A stretch of 44,900 nt of DNA from Syntrophaceae bacterium UBA6112. Its GTDB lineage: Bacteria > Desulfobacterota > Syntrophia > Syntrophales > UBA5619. Below, piece by piece: positions 16,091-24,770 of this stretch. The stretch is taken from positions 1 through 44,900 of the forward strand of contig DIWG01000058.1 in assembly GCA_002423465.1 (NCBI GenBank). Reading direction: 5' to 3'. Under the pieces are notes generated by a model. That model made no database searches, was not told where the DNA came from, and worked only from the letters and a program-made list of their open reading frames with translations. How positions within the stretch are numbered: the stretch's first letter is position 1; each line of letters opens with the position of its first letter. Position numbers and translations under genes: made by a program.

Positions 16091-16138
16091 CGCCGGCGGA
16101 ATCGATTCGGATCGGCGGATGATCCCTGCAATTTCGCC

Positions 16139-16165
16139 TTGACAGGAGGGGCAAGGGAGTATAAG
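16139..16165 (+). promoter_or_regulatory. Candidate promoter of the biotin carrier gene
   Basis: TTGACA and TATAAG are separated by 15 bases, shorter than ideal, about 105 bases ahead of the biotin carrier start. The 181-base gap before that gene shows no other feature. Confidence 0.35.
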
Positions 16166-16271
16166 GGAAACCTCCATAGCGGATGATTGGGTAGAGAAGA
16201 GAAAAGAGTGGCGCGGGACGGAAGCTGCAGGAATTTGAAAAAGAGATTCATCATAGCAAGGAGGTAAAGGG

Positions 16272-16487
16272 ATGAGTGTAGAGGTGAAAGCCCCAATGCC
16301 GGGGAAAATTCTGGATGTTCTGGTCAAGGTCGGCGATCAGGTGAAGGAGGACGACGAGATCCTTATGCTCGAGGCCATGAAGATGGAGAATCCGATTTAC
16401 GCGCCTGCCGACGGGATCGTAAAGGAGGTCAAGGTGAAGGCCAATGACACGGTCGAGACGGAACAGGTGATGATCATCATCGGATAA
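16272..16487 (+). CDS. Biotin carboxyl carrier protein (stand-alone biotinyl domain)
   Basis: A 71-residue protein that is a bare biotinyl domain. EAMKMENPI holds the lysine to be biotinylated, flanked by the paired glycine turns APMPGKILDV and APADGIVKEV. Such subunits carry CO2 between a biotin-dependent carboxylase or decarboxylase active site and its partner, for example in methylmalonyl-CoA or glutaconyl-CoA decarboxylases or acyl-CoA carboxylases. No partner subunit is in the window, so it must serve a complex encoded elsewhere. AAGGAGG precedes the start by seven bases. A terminator follows. Confidence 0.88.
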   Translation: MSVEVKAPMPGKILDVLVKVGDQVKEDDEILMLEAMKMENPIYAPADGIVKEVKVKANDTVETEQVMIIIG

Positions 16488-16529
16488 CATTCCGTCCGTT
16501 CCGGGATATTTTCGGGTTGTATGAAAATG

Positions 16530-16565
16530 AAACAGGCACGTGCCGCGGCATGCGCCTGTTTTTTT
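16530..16565 (+). terminator. Rho-independent terminator after the biotin carrier gene
   Basis: AAACAGGC and GCCTGTTT pair around a GC-rich loop and are followed by a T-run. It overlaps the very end of the converging hydrolase gene and probably acts in both directions. Confidence 0.85.
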
Positions 16566-17718
16566 ATCGATTCAAACCATCCATTTCGATGCAAGTCGGC
16601 CCGGCGGTTTCCGTTGGGTTCCTCGTCGGCATAATGACCTTGCCGGGCGTCGGGGCGAAGAAAACGTTGTGCCTCAGATTTCGCTCTCGCAATGCCGAGG
16701 TCAGCTCATTCACGGCATCGTCAAATCCATCGGCTCCCAACTGGAATACCTGGAAATGGGCGGCAACGCTGACCTGCGCGCCCAGATCCATGTGCGCTTG
16801 GACGGCCTCCGCCGGACCCATGTGGACACCGGAAGAATAGGGGAGGGGGTCTTGCGATGGCTGTGGGCGGAAGGGTGAGATCGGAAGCAGCGCGACCCGG
16901 ATCGGTGCGAAGCGGCGTGCGATTTCCCGGAAATGGTGACCGTATCCCGTGTCCCCGGCATGGAAAACGTTGCCCGACGGTCCGGATACGACGAAGCCGC
17001 CCCAGAGGGTTTGGTTGCGGTCCCACAGGGTTCGTGATGAAAAGTGCTGCGCCGGAACCAGGGTGACCGTGACATCCGGAGAGATGCGGACCGACTGCCA
17101 CCAGTCGAGCTCTTCCACGGAGGGAATGCCGGCGCCCTGGACGAGCGCGAGGTTGCCGAGCGGCACGATGGCGTGTGGAGTCCCCTTTTCCGCGAGACGA
17201 TTCAGCGTGGGGAGATCCAGGTGATCATAATGGTTGTGGGACACGAGCACGACGTCAATTGCGGGCAGGTCTGCGAAGCGGATGCCGGGCTCCCGGTGCC
17301 GTCTGGGGCCGGCCCAGGAAATCGGGCTGCAGCGGTCCGACCAGATGGGATCGGTCAGGATATTGAGCCCGTCCATTTGAATGAGAAACGTCGCATGACC
17401 GACGGGGATCACGGAGAGGACGCCCTTCGGGACGCGAACGGACGGGGGCGGTTCGGGAGAAACGTTCTTGATTTCCGGCCATTCCGGCCACTCGCTGCCG
17501 AAAATAAACCGCCAGATCCAAGAGGGCCTGCCGCGTTTCGGTTGCTTGCCGGGCGGCGTCTGCGGAAGCCCCGGATTGAAGTACCGGCTGCCGTCAAAGT
17601 GGTCCGAGGCCTGTTGAACGACTTCCGGGGATACTCCGGGTTCCGACCCGTTCACGGGGAGCGGCAGGAAGTGGATCAGGGCCAAAGAGAGTATGAATAA
17701 AATCAGCCGGCGTTTCAA
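16564..17718 (-). CDS. Secreted metallo-beta-lactamase-fold hydrolase (NAPE-PLD/UlaG-like)
   Basis: A 384-residue protein with an N-terminal signal sequence (about residues 1-24, ending near VNGSE), so it is probably periplasmic. The metal site HNHYDHLD (His161, His163, Asp165, His166) and HAGDTGYG (later Asp) identify the metallo-beta-lactamase fold. The order VGHATFLIQMDGLNILTDPIWSDR and GPRRHREPG resembles the NAPE-type phospholipase D group, suggesting a phosphodiester or lipid substrate. The start lies 15 bases after the stop of the REC-phosphatase gene, so it may be co-transcribed with the chemosensory operon. A functional link to it is unproven. Confidence 0.82.
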   Translation of the reverse strand: MKRRLILFILSLALIHFLPLPVNGSEPGVSPEVVQQASDHFDGSRYFNPGLPQTPPGKQPKRGRPSWIWRFIFGSEWPEWPEIKNVSPEPPPSVRVPKGVLSVIPVGHATFLIQMDGLNILTDPIWSDRCSPISWAGPRRHREPGIRFADLPAIDVVLVSHNHYDHLDLPTLNRLAEKGTPHAIVPLGNLALVQGAGIPSVEELDWWQSVRISPDVTVTLVPAQHFSSRTLWDRNQTLWGGFVVSGPSGNVFHAGDTGYGHHFREIARRFAPIRVALLPISPFRPQPSQDPLPYSSGVHMGPAEAVQAHMDLGAQVSVAAHFQVFQLGADGFDDAVNELTSALRERNLRHNVFFAPTPGKVIMPTRNPTETAGPTCIEMDGLNR

Positions 17719-17733
17719 GGCGTCTTTTCCGTA

Positions 17734-18942
17734 TCAATCAAAACTGACCTTCAACAGGGAGAAGTCGTCTTCCAGGGTCGCCTGTCCGCGCATCCCCTGC
17801 AGGAAACGGTACAGGGCATCGATCTCCTCCGCACCGTCCAGCGGGAAGGGGAGAAGGTACGCCTGGAGTTCCTCCAGGGTCCACATCGGCCCGTCCGGCC
17901 TGTCCACCTCGTACGCCCCGTCGGAAAAGATGTACAACCGTGCGGGTCCCGCGGGCAGGGAGACGGCGCCGCTCTCATAGGTCGAATCGGACATGCCGCC
18001 AATGAAGAAATTTGGGGTGATGAGCTGGTTTTTCTCCCCGGCGCCGGCGTAGAGCAGCGCCGGAGGATGGCCGCCGCTGGCGTAGCGCAGCTCCCGGGTC
18101 ACGCGGTTGTATACGCCGTACCAGATGGTGAAATAGAGGTCGTTGTGGTCCTGCATCTGGAAGGTGTCATTGAGGGAGGCGAGAACCCGATCGGGCACGT
18201 GGAAGTCCGTATTCGGCAGGTTCTGGGCGCGCAGCACATTCAGGGCGGAAACGGACAACAGGGCGGCGCCGACACCGTGGCCGCACACGTCCAGCAGATA
18301 CATGGCGAAATGGTCCGGGTCGATCCAGTGGTATCCGAAACCGTCGCCGCCCAACTGGGTGGATGGGAAATAGCGCCAGCGGGTCCGGACGGGACCGGCG
18401 GTGACGGGCCGCGGCAGAAGCGAGATGACATAATCGGCGGCCAGGGCCAGATCCAATGCCAGGGCCTGCTGGCTCTTCAGCAGGGCCTCGTAGGCCTCGT
18501 TTCTCTGGAGAAGGTTGATATAGCCGGACGAGTGATAGCGGATGCGGGCGATCAGCTCGATGCGGTCGGGCAACTTGACGAGGTAGTCGTTGGCCCCGAG
18601 GGAGAAGGCCTCGGCCTTGGTTGCCGCCTCCTCCCGTGTGGAGAGGACGATGAGCGGGATGTCCTTCAGTCGGGGATGGGCCCGGAAGAACTTGACCAGC
18701 GTCAGCCCGTCGATCTCCGGCATGACGAGGTCCTGGAGGATCACCGTCGGCGAGACTTCCAGGGCTTTTGGCAAGGCCTGGTTGGGATCCTGGCAGTAGT
18801 GGAACGTGATGTCCGTCTCCGTCTCCAGCATTCGTTTGACGGCGGCTGCAACGATGGCCTGGTCGTCGACGAGCAGGACGGTGATTCCGTGTTCGGTGAG
18901 GGTGGCCGATAGAGGCGCCTTTTCCTGAAGGGGCATGGTCAT
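17734..18942 (-). CDS. Response regulator with SpoIIE/RsbU-type PP2C phosphatase output
   Basis: A 402-residue protein. Residues 20-140 form a receiver domain (VLLVDDQ, phospho-acceptor Asp71 in VILQDLVMPEIDG, Lys in VKLPDR); a short helical linker joins it to a PP2C-type serine phosphatase of the RsbU/SpoIIE class from about 185. Metal-binding motifs remain (GGDGFGYHW, LDVCGHGVGAALLS, FSDGAYE, EDDFSLL). Enzymes of this kind dephosphorylate STAS anti-sigma antagonists in partner-switching. It is the last core gene of the Wsp-like cluster and overlaps cheB by four bases, exactly where WspR (a diguanylate cyclase) stands in Wsp systems. No STAS or anti-sigma gene is in the window, so the target must be elsewhere. 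AAAGGA precedes the ATG. Confidence 0.88.
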   Translation of the reverse strand: MTMPLQEKAPLSATLTEHGITVLLVDDQAIVAAAVKRMLETETDITFHYCQDPNQALPKALEVSPTVILQDLVMPEIDGLTLVKFFRAHPRLKDIPLIVLSTREEAATKAEAFSLGANDYLVKLPDRIELIARIRYHSSGYINLLQRNEAYEALLKSQQALALDLALAADYVISLLPRPVTAGPVRTRWRYFPSTQLGGDGFGYHWIDPDHFAMYLLDVCGHGVGAALLSVSALNVLRAQNLPNTDFHVPDRVLASLNDTFQMQDHNDLYFTIWYGVYNRVTRELRYASGGHPPALLYAGAGEKNQLITPNFFIGGMSDSTYESGAVSLPAGPARLYIFSDGAYEVDRPDGPMWTLEELQAYLLPFPLDGAEEIDALYRFLQGMRGQATLEDDFSLLKVSFD

Positions 18943-19988
18943 GAATCCTTTCTGGGGTGTGGCATGTTGATTCCGGCAGCATCGATCTGCCTGCGGATGG
19001 CGGCGGCGATCTTTTCAATGGGGAGGATCTCAACGGCGGCTTTCAGCTCCGCAGCGGCCGCCGGCATGCCGTAAACGACGGAGCTCTTTTGATCCTGGGC
19101 GATGGTGTGCCAGCCGGCCTGGCGGAGTGTCGCCAGACCCTGCGCGCCGTCCTTCCCCATCCCGGTGAGGAGCACCGCCACGTCCCGGCGCGGCCAGTAA
19201 TGCTCCAGGCTGAAGAAGAAGGCGTTGACCGAAGGGCGGTACGGGTAATCCCTCGGTTCGGGGGAATAATGGAGTGCGAGGTCTTTCCCGAGCAAGAGAT
19301 GGTCGTTGGTCACGGCGACCAGGACCGTATCCGCGAGCGGACACATGCCCTCCCGGGCCACGGCCACGCGAAGCGGGGTCTGGGCGTCGAGCCAGACGGC
19401 CAACCCTTGGGCGAACTGGGCATCCACGTGTTGGACGATCACGAAAGCGGCCCCGGAATTTACCGGCAGGGTGGAAAGAATTTTCGCCAGGGCCTTCGGT
19501 CCGCCCGTGGAGGAACCGATGGCCACCAGGGGGGGATGGCCTTCCGGTTCCCGCTTGCGCGCCTTGGGGGCGGCCGACGGGGGAGGAGGGCTCTTTTTGA
19601 GAAGCTTCTCGATGGTCGAAACTTTTTTCAGGAGTTCCCGGCCGCCCTCGATGATCATTCCCGGTCCGAACACGGGTGTGGCGACGACGTCCAGGGCGCC
19701 GCAGCCCATGGCCTCGAAGACCCGGGCTGCATTTCCCTCCACCGTCGCCGTCACGACGAGGACCGCGCTGGGGGTTTCCTTCATGATTTTATCCGTGGCC
19801 TGCACCCCGTCCATGACGGGCATGATCAGGTCCATCAGGATCAGGTCCGGGCGGTCCTCACGGCACTTTTCCACGGCCTCCCGGCCGTTCACGGCCACCC
19901 AGGCGAGGGTATGTTCCGGGGCGGAAGCGACGACCCGGCGGAGAACTTCGACGGCGAGGGGCATGTCGTTGACGATGGCGATCCGCAT
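18939..19988 (-). CDS. cheB: CheB-type protein-glutamate methylesterase (WspF-like)
   Basis: A 349-residue methylesterase that removes methyl groups from receptor glutamates when its receiver is phosphorylated. The receiver has Asp53 (LILMDLIMPVMDG). A linker with prolines (KKSPPPPSAAPKARK) joins it to the esterase domain, in which Ser160 (GSSTGGPKAL), His187 (VQHVDAQF) and Asp280 (GMGKDGAQGL) form the catalytic triad. Its place between the CheA gene and the output regulator is that of wspF. Loss of WspF in Pseudomonas leaves the pathway switched on, which makes this the probable damping enzyme here. Confidence 0.92.
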   Translation of the reverse strand: MRIAIVNDMPLAVEVLRRVVASAPEHTLAWVAVNGREAVEKCREDRPDLILMDLIMPVMDGVQATDKIMKETPSAVLVVTATVEGNAARVFEAMGCGALDVVATPVFGPGMIIEGGRELLKKVSTIEKLLKKSPPPPSAAPKARKREPEGHPPLVAIGSSTGGPKALAKILSTLPVNSGAAFVIVQHVDAQFAQGLAVWLDAQTPLRVAVAREGMCPLADTVLVAVTNDHLLLGKDLALHYSPEPRDYPYRPSVNAFFFSLEHYWPRRDVAVLLTGMGKDGAQGLATLRQAGWHTIAQDQKSSVVYGMPAAAAELKAAVEILPIEKIAAAIRRQIDAAGINMPHPRKDS

Positions 19989-19992
19989 GGCT

Positions 19993-22305
19993 TCAGGGTT
20001 CCCCGATCAGATCCCGGACGGCCCGCAGAAGCGTTTCGTCATGGAAACTGCTTTTGGTCAGGTAGTAATTGGCTCCCGCTTCCAGTCCCCGGAGGCGGTC
20101 TTCTTCCCGATCCTTGTAAGAGACGATCATGACGGGGAGGTCCTTGAAGAGGGGGTCGTCTTTGATTTTCCGGACCAGTTCGATTCCGTTCAGGCGCGGC
20201 ATGTCGATATCGGAGACGACCAGGTCAAATGCGCCGCCCTGGAGGTTGTTCCAGCCGTCCATGCCGTCCACCGCGACGACAACCTCATAACCCTGCGTCT
20301 CCAGAAGCTTGCGCTCGACCTCGCGAACCGTCAGGGAATCGTCGACGACCAGGACCCGCTTGCGGCCCGTCACGCGTTCCTCGTGGGCGGGACTCACCTT
20401 GCGGATGCGATCATGGGTCAGCAGGTGATCTATCGACCGGACCAGGTCATCCACGTCCAGGATCAGCACGGGGGAACCGTCTTCCAGAATGCCGCCGGCG
20501 CTTATGTTGGAGACTTTTCCGAGACGGGGGTCCAGGGGGTGGACGACCAGATCCTGCTGACCCAGGAAACGGTCCACAACCACGCCGAAGCGGTTGATCC
20601 GGTCGCTGAAGACCAGCAGATGACAGAGGTCGGGTGCGTTTCGGTGATCGGGAATCCGGAAGAGCTGCCGGGCATCGACGATTCCGATGTTTTCACCGTC
20701 CAGCGTATAAAACTGCCGGTCCTCGACGACATGGAGTTCGGTATGGGGGATGCGGAGAATCCGGTCAATCCGGGTCAGGGGCATCGCATACTTCTCGGCG
20801 TCGATCTCGATGAGCAGCGTTCGGAGGACCGACAGCGTCAGGGGCAGGAGCAGCAAAAAACGGGTTCCCTCTCCCTCTTCGGACTCCACGCGGACCGAGC
20901 CTCCCACCTCCCTGGCCATGGAAAATACGATATCGAGACCGACCCCCCGCCCGGAAATCTCCGTGACCTTTCCGGCCGTGGAAAAACCGGGGAGGAAGAG
21001 GAATTCGAGCAGTTCGGCCTTGGTCAGGCTCACGGCCATGTCGGGATTGACGAGCCCCTTTTCAACGACCTTTTCCCGGAGCCGTTCGGCGGAGATGCCC
21101 CGGCCGTTGTCCCGCACGGTGATGTTCAGCATACCGGCCATGTGTCGGGCCTCGACGATGATCTTTCCCTCCGGAGGTTTTCCCGCCTGCTCCCGTTCGG
21201 CGGGTGTTTCCAGGCCATGATCGAGCGCGTTGCGGATCAGGTGGGTCAGCGGCGCTTCGAGCTTCTCGAGGATGTCCCGGTCCACGGGCGTGGCCGGTCC
21301 CAGGACTTCGAAGCTGACTTTTTTCCCCAGTTCCTTGGCCATATCCCGGACCAGCCGGGAGAAGCCGTGCATGCCGTCGGAAAAGGGCTGCATACGGCTG
21401 GCCACGACCTCGCCGTAGAGCCGGTGAGCCAGGTTTTCCAACCGCCGCGAGGAGAGTTCGAAATCGACCGTATGTCCGGTTGTGAGGCTGTGGATTCTCT
21501 CGAGGCTCTCAAGGCCATCCCGAAGCCGTACATAGGTGTCGGGATGTGCCTCCGCATCGAAGGATTGCAGCAGATTCTCCAGACCGCTCGTCAGCGCGGG
21601 GAATCCTTTCCGGATCTTCAGCAGAGCCGGGTAGAAGGCTTTGATGGACTGGGCCTGAACCAGGCATTCCCCGGCCAGTCCCATGAGCCTGTCCAGATGT
21701 TCCGTCATGACCCGGACGAGACCGCCTTCCCCTTTTTCCGGTCGGGGCTGTTTTCTCATCTCCTGCAGCGGTGCGGCGGCTGCCGGTTTATCCGTCGCTG
21801 AACGGGGACGTGATGCCGCATCGTGTTCCCGCTCAGCGACTCCTGTAGGCTGAGGGAGGGAAGGGCATGCGGGGGAAGGCGAAACGGCGGGCGCCGTCAG
21901 CGTGTCCCGAAGGGTCCGGGCCATCTGATCGAGGGAATCTTCCCGTTTCGTGAGCCAGTCCGGGATGGCGGCCGTCTCGATCCGGGACATGGACATATAG
22001 ACGTCGTTTCCCTTCAGCAGCAGATCCACATGATCGGCCGTCAGGATCAGTTTGCCCTGCTGCGCCGCCGACAGAATGTCTTCCATGGCATGGGCCAGGG
22101 AGACCGCCGCGGACAGCCCGACGATCCGGGCGGCCCCCTTAATGGAATGCGCCGCCCGCATGAGGGGTTCGATCCTCTCGGGGGTCTGGTCGCTCTCGGC
22201 ACTGACCAGACCGTTCTCGAGCACCCGGGTGTTATTTTCCAGCTCGACGCGGAACAGGTCGAGAAGCATGGGATCATGGTTGGCGCTCGGGGAGGAAGGG
22301 CTCAT
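19993..22305 (-). CDS. cheA: CheA-type histidine kinase fused to a receiver (WspE-like)
   Basis: A 770-residue hybrid kinase. The Hpt domain holds the phosphorylated histidine in AAHSIKGAARIVG near residue 52. No separate P2 domain is seen; a proline-rich linker follows (170-190). Dimerisation and ATP-binding segments carry HLIRNALDHGLETPAER (N box), DNGRGIS and GRGVGLDIVFSM. A CheW-like domain (LLIEIDAEKYAMPLTRID) comes next, then a C-terminal receiver (VLVVDDSLTVRE, Asp in LVVSDIDMPRLNG). It should phosphorylate CheB and the PP2C regulator, with the attached receiver acting as sink or control. Its start overlaps the preceding CheW stop (ATGA). The gene order and fusion match WspE. Confidence 0.92.
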   Translation of the reverse strand: MSPSSPSANHDPMLLDLFRVELENNTRVLENGLVSAESDQTPERIEPLMRAAHSIKGAARIVGLSAAVSLAHAMEDILSAAQQGKLILTADHVDLLLKGNDVYMSMSRIETAAIPDWLTKREDSLDQMARTLRDTLTAPAVSPSPACPSLPQPTGVAEREHDAASRPRSATDKPAAAAPLQEMRKQPRPEKGEGGLVRVMTEHLDRLMGLAGECLVQAQSIKAFYPALLKIRKGFPALTSGLENLLQSFDAEAHPDTYVRLRDGLESLERIHSLTTGHTVDFELSSRRLENLAHRLYGEVVASRMQPFSDGMHGFSRLVRDMAKELGKKVSFEVLGPATPVDRDILEKLEAPLTHLIRNALDHGLETPAEREQAGKPPEGKIIVEARHMAGMLNITVRDNGRGISAERLREKVVEKGLVNPDMAVSLTKAELLEFLFLPGFSTAGKVTEISGRGVGLDIVFSMAREVGGSVRVESEEGEGTRFLLLLPLTLSVLRTLLIEIDAEKYAMPLTRIDRILRIPHTELHVVEDRQFYTLDGENIGIVDARQLFRIPDHRNAPDLCHLLVFSDRINRFGVVVDRFLGQQDLVVHPLDPRLGKVSNISAGGILEDGSPVLILDVDDLVRSIDHLLTHDRIRKVSPAHEERVTGRKRVLVVDDSLTVREVERKLLETQGYEVVVAVDGMDGWNNLQGGAFDLVVSDIDMPRLNGIELVRKIKDDPLFKDLPVMIVSYKDREEDRLRGLEAGANYYLTKSSFHDETLLRAVRDLIGEP

Positions 22306-22970
22306 GGGGCGAGACTCCTGCTCAGGGCGGCAAAGAATTTCTCTTCCTCCAGCAACCCCACCGTCCTTTCCTGCCAGGGGAGGATTCCGGCTGTCAGGGC
22401 ACGGATGGACCGGGATACCGTGGCCGGAAGTTCCTGAAGGTCGGCCAGGAGGAAGCGATGCACGCCAATGACCTCGTCCGCGGGAAAGGCGAAGCGCTGT
22501 CCGTCCCGGCTGACCACGACGAGGCGCGGGTAGACCTTGCGGTTGGCGGATCCGTCTTCTTCCGCGGTAATTCCAAGCAGGGCCGCCACGGAAACGCAGA
22601 GGATGAGTTCCCCGTTGACGTTGACGATCCCCTTGAAGACCTCGCCGGTTCGGAGGGGGATGCTGTGCGGGACGGCCTCCTCTGCCGCCTCTTGAAAAAA
22701 GATGGTCTTCAGGGCGAGCAACTCCTCTCCGAGACGGAACACGATTATGGAAACCGTTTCAACCTTCCCCGCATCCTTTCGGGTTGCCAGCCGGTCCGTC
22801 CACTCCTCCCGATAGCCGTCCGGGAGTTTCCGGTCCAGGAGGCGCCGTCCGGCGGCTGAATAGACCGGGCAGTTTCGGCAATGGGCCAGGGCGGCGAGTT
22901 CCGGACAGCTTCGGTCGCCGAAGGTCCCGTTCTCCTTCCAGCAGGCACGGTCAGGGGCCGATGGTTCCAT
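22302..22970 (-). CDS. CheW-type adaptor with N-terminal cysteine motif (WspD-like)
   Basis: A 222-residue coupling protein. The N-terminal region has CWKENGTFGDRSCPELAAL and HCRNCPVYS, four cysteines in the arrangement I associate with WspD-like proteins; its role is unknown, and metal or redox binding is possible. The CheW domain follows from about 75 (IIVFRLGEELLALKTIFF to PWQERTVGLLEEEKF). It should link the receptor to the kinase at the membrane. The ATG at 22970 follows AAAGGAGG by four bases and overlaps the cheR end by 20; a start at 22991 is open but has a poorer site. Confidence 0.85.
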   Translation of the reverse strand: MEPSAPDRACWKENGTFGDRSCPELAALAHCRNCPVYSAAGRRLLDRKLPDGYREEWTDRLATRKDAGKVETVSIIVFRLGEELLALKTIFFQEAAEEAVPHSIPLRTGEVFKGIVNVNGELILCVSVAALLGITAEEDGSANRKVYPRLVVVSRDGQRFAFPADEVIGVHRFLLADLQELPATVSRSIRALTAGILPWQERTVGLLEEEKFFAALSRSLAP

Positions 22971-24252
22971 CCGGCCTCCTTTCCCCCGCATCTGCCCTTT
23001 GGCGATAGAGCGCCGCCTTCCGGTCGTCCCCCTGTTGCCGGTAAAGCAGACTGAGATGGATCAGGGTCTCGTAATGGTCGGGACCGAGATAGAGGGCCTT
23101 CAAATAGCACTCCTCCGCTTCCCCGGTCCGCCGGGCCGCTTCATGGATCAGACCCAGCAGGCAGTATACGTCGGCGTGGGGGTGCTGCTCTTGCAGATAT
23201 TGCCGGCAGAGGGTCGCGGCTTCGTCGAAAAGGCCCCGGTCCGCCAGGGCCAAGGCCTCGGTGTGCAATGCGCCGACCGCTGCGGTCTGCGGCGTCGGGA
23301 TCGGCGCGACTGTTTTCCGGATGGCGGCCGCGGAAGAGGGCTGCTTTGCGGGAGGAGACCCGGGCGGCGCGGTGGGACGTTCCGGAACTTTTTCGTGGAG
23401 AGTGCAGATTTGAAATCCCGGATTGGGAACACGATGCGGCATCCTGTCCTCAATCCGGGTCCGGGTACAGGCAAAGGCCCGCGCATGGCTGACGGTCTGA
23501 TAGCCCTGCTGCAGCAGAATACCCATCTCCGCATGTCCGGTGAAGAGAATCCCGTCCGGGGCAAGGAGTCGGCCGATATTGGCGAGGGCCAGCCGTCTCG
23601 CCTCATCGGTCAGATAGATGAGAACGTTTTTGCAGAAGATGATGTGGTAAGGTTCGTGTCCGGCGAGGAATAGGGGAGCGATAATGTTTGCGCGGTAGAA
23701 ATGGACGGTCCGGACGACGGTCTCATCCACCCGGCGCCCCGCGGAGGTTTCGCTGAAGAACGTTTCTTGCGCGGCGGTCAGGGGTTGCCGGAACGCCCCC
23801 TTGCCATACACCGCCCGTCCGGCGGCTTCCAGCGCTTTGCGGCTGATGTCGGCGGCATCCAGACGAAACCGCGGGGACGGGATGCCCGATTCCAGGAGGG
23901 TCATGGCGATGGAATAGGGTTCTTCGCCCGTCGAACAGGGAACGGAGAGGAGCCTGACCGTTTCATCCGGGTGAGAGGGAAACCACTGCCCGCACAAACG
24001 CTTCTTCAGGAGGATGAATGGTTCCCGGTCGCGGAAGAACCAGGTTTCGGGGACGATGAGTTCCTCGAGGCAGCGTTCGAACTCTGCCGGGGAGGTTGAA
24101 AGCCGTTCCAGATAGGTCTCCGGATCCGAAGTGCCGGACCGTTTCATTGCCTCCTTGACGATCCGTTTGATACCGGCCCGGCCGATGGCGGCGGTGTTGA
24201 GTCCCAAGGTATCGGCGAACCGTTTTTCCACGGCGGCACAGATCTCCATCAT
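22951..24252 (-). CDS. cheR: CheR-type methyltransferase with TPR tail (WspC-like)
   Basis: A 433-residue S-adenosylmethionine-dependent methyltransferase that methylates receptor glutamates. The N-terminal helical part and RIVKEAMKRSG are followed by PETWFFRDREPF, the SAM-site segment VPCSTGEEPYSIAM and FCKNVLIYLTDEARR. A proline-rich linker (residues 285-330) leads to two or three tetratricopeptide repeats (ALALADRGLFDEAATLC, AEECYLKALYLGPDHYETL, LIHLSLLYRQQGDDRKAAL) for protein contact, as in WspC. It overlaps both neighbours, showing tight operon coupling. GGAGG lies beside the ATG pair. Confidence 0.92.
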   Translation of the reverse strand: MMEICAAVEKRFADTLGLNTAAIGRAGIKRIVKEAMKRSGTSDPETYLERLSTSPAEFERCLEELIVPETWFFRDREPFILLKKRLCGQWFPSHPDETVRLLSVPCSTGEEPYSIAMTLLESGIPSPRFRLDAADISRKALEAAGRAVYGKGAFRQPLTAAQETFFSETSAGRRVDETVVRTVHFYRANIIAPLFLAGHEPYHIIFCKNVLIYLTDEARRLALANIGRLLAPDGILFTGHAEMGILLQQGYQTVSHARAFACTRTRIEDRMPHRVPNPGFQICTLHEKVPERPTAPPGSPPAKQPSSAAAIRKTVAPIPTPQTAAVGALHTEALALADRGLFDEAATLCRQYLQEQHPHADVYCLLGLIHEAARRTGEAEECYLKALYLGPDHYETLIHLSLLYRQQGDDRKAALYRQRADAGERRPDGTIGP

Positions 24253-24710
24253 ACCTCCAGCGCCGATGGAAAAAGGGATTCCTGCAGGGAGGACGGCAGC
24301 AGTTGCTCGATCGCAACCCGTTGAATCATCTCGCCGGCATGGACAAGAAGATCGCCCAGGTAGGGAGCCCCGTCGACGGCCATGCCGGCGGGACGGAGAT
24401 CCCCTTCCGTACAGAAGACGGTCTCGGTCACCCGCTCCGCCAGCAACCCCAGGATATGGCGCTCACCGTTTCGGCCGGGATAGTCCACCAGGATGACGCG
24501 CGTGCTGAAGAGGGGGCGGGAAACGGAACCTTCCAGAAGGACCGTCAGGTCGATGACCGGCACCATTGTGCCGCGGTAGTTGAAAAGCCCGGCCACAGCG
24601 GGATCGGCATGGGGAAGCGGCCGGAAGACGACCATCTGGATGACCTCGATGACCCGGGAGACATCCACACCGTAGCGGTCTTTTCCTGCCTGAAACTGGA
24701 GAAGCAGCAT
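24249..24710 (-). CDS. cheW: CheW-type adaptor protein (WspB-like)
   Basis: A 153-residue single CheW domain (LLLQFQAGKDRYGVDVSRVIEVI, LPHADPAVAGLFNYRGTMVPVIDL, ILGLLAERVTETV) that bridges the receptor tip and the CheA kinase in the cytoplasm. It lies between the receptor gene and cheR, with a four-base overlap to cheR, the position of wspB. AAAGAGG precedes the ATG. With the cysteine-bearing second CheW this gives the two-adaptor set typical of Wsp-type pathways. Confidence 0.9.
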   Translation of the reverse strand: MLLLQFQAGKDRYGVDVSRVIEVIQMVVFRPLPHADPAVAGLFNYRGTMVPVIDLTVLLEGSVSRPLFSTRVILVDYPGRNGERHILGLLAERVTETVFCTEGDLRPAGMAVDGAPYLGDLLVHAGEMIQRVAIEQLLPSSLQESLFPSALEV

Positions 24711-24770
24711 GCCTCTTTTCCTGTCTTTTCAAGTGGGTCGGCTGGGTTCCCGCCGATCGATGTTCAGGAA

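Noticed and set aside
19306..21801. 831-codon open frame antisense to the CheB and CheA genes
   Set aside because: The opposite strand encodes clear CheB and CheA motifs; this frame is low-complexity shadow.
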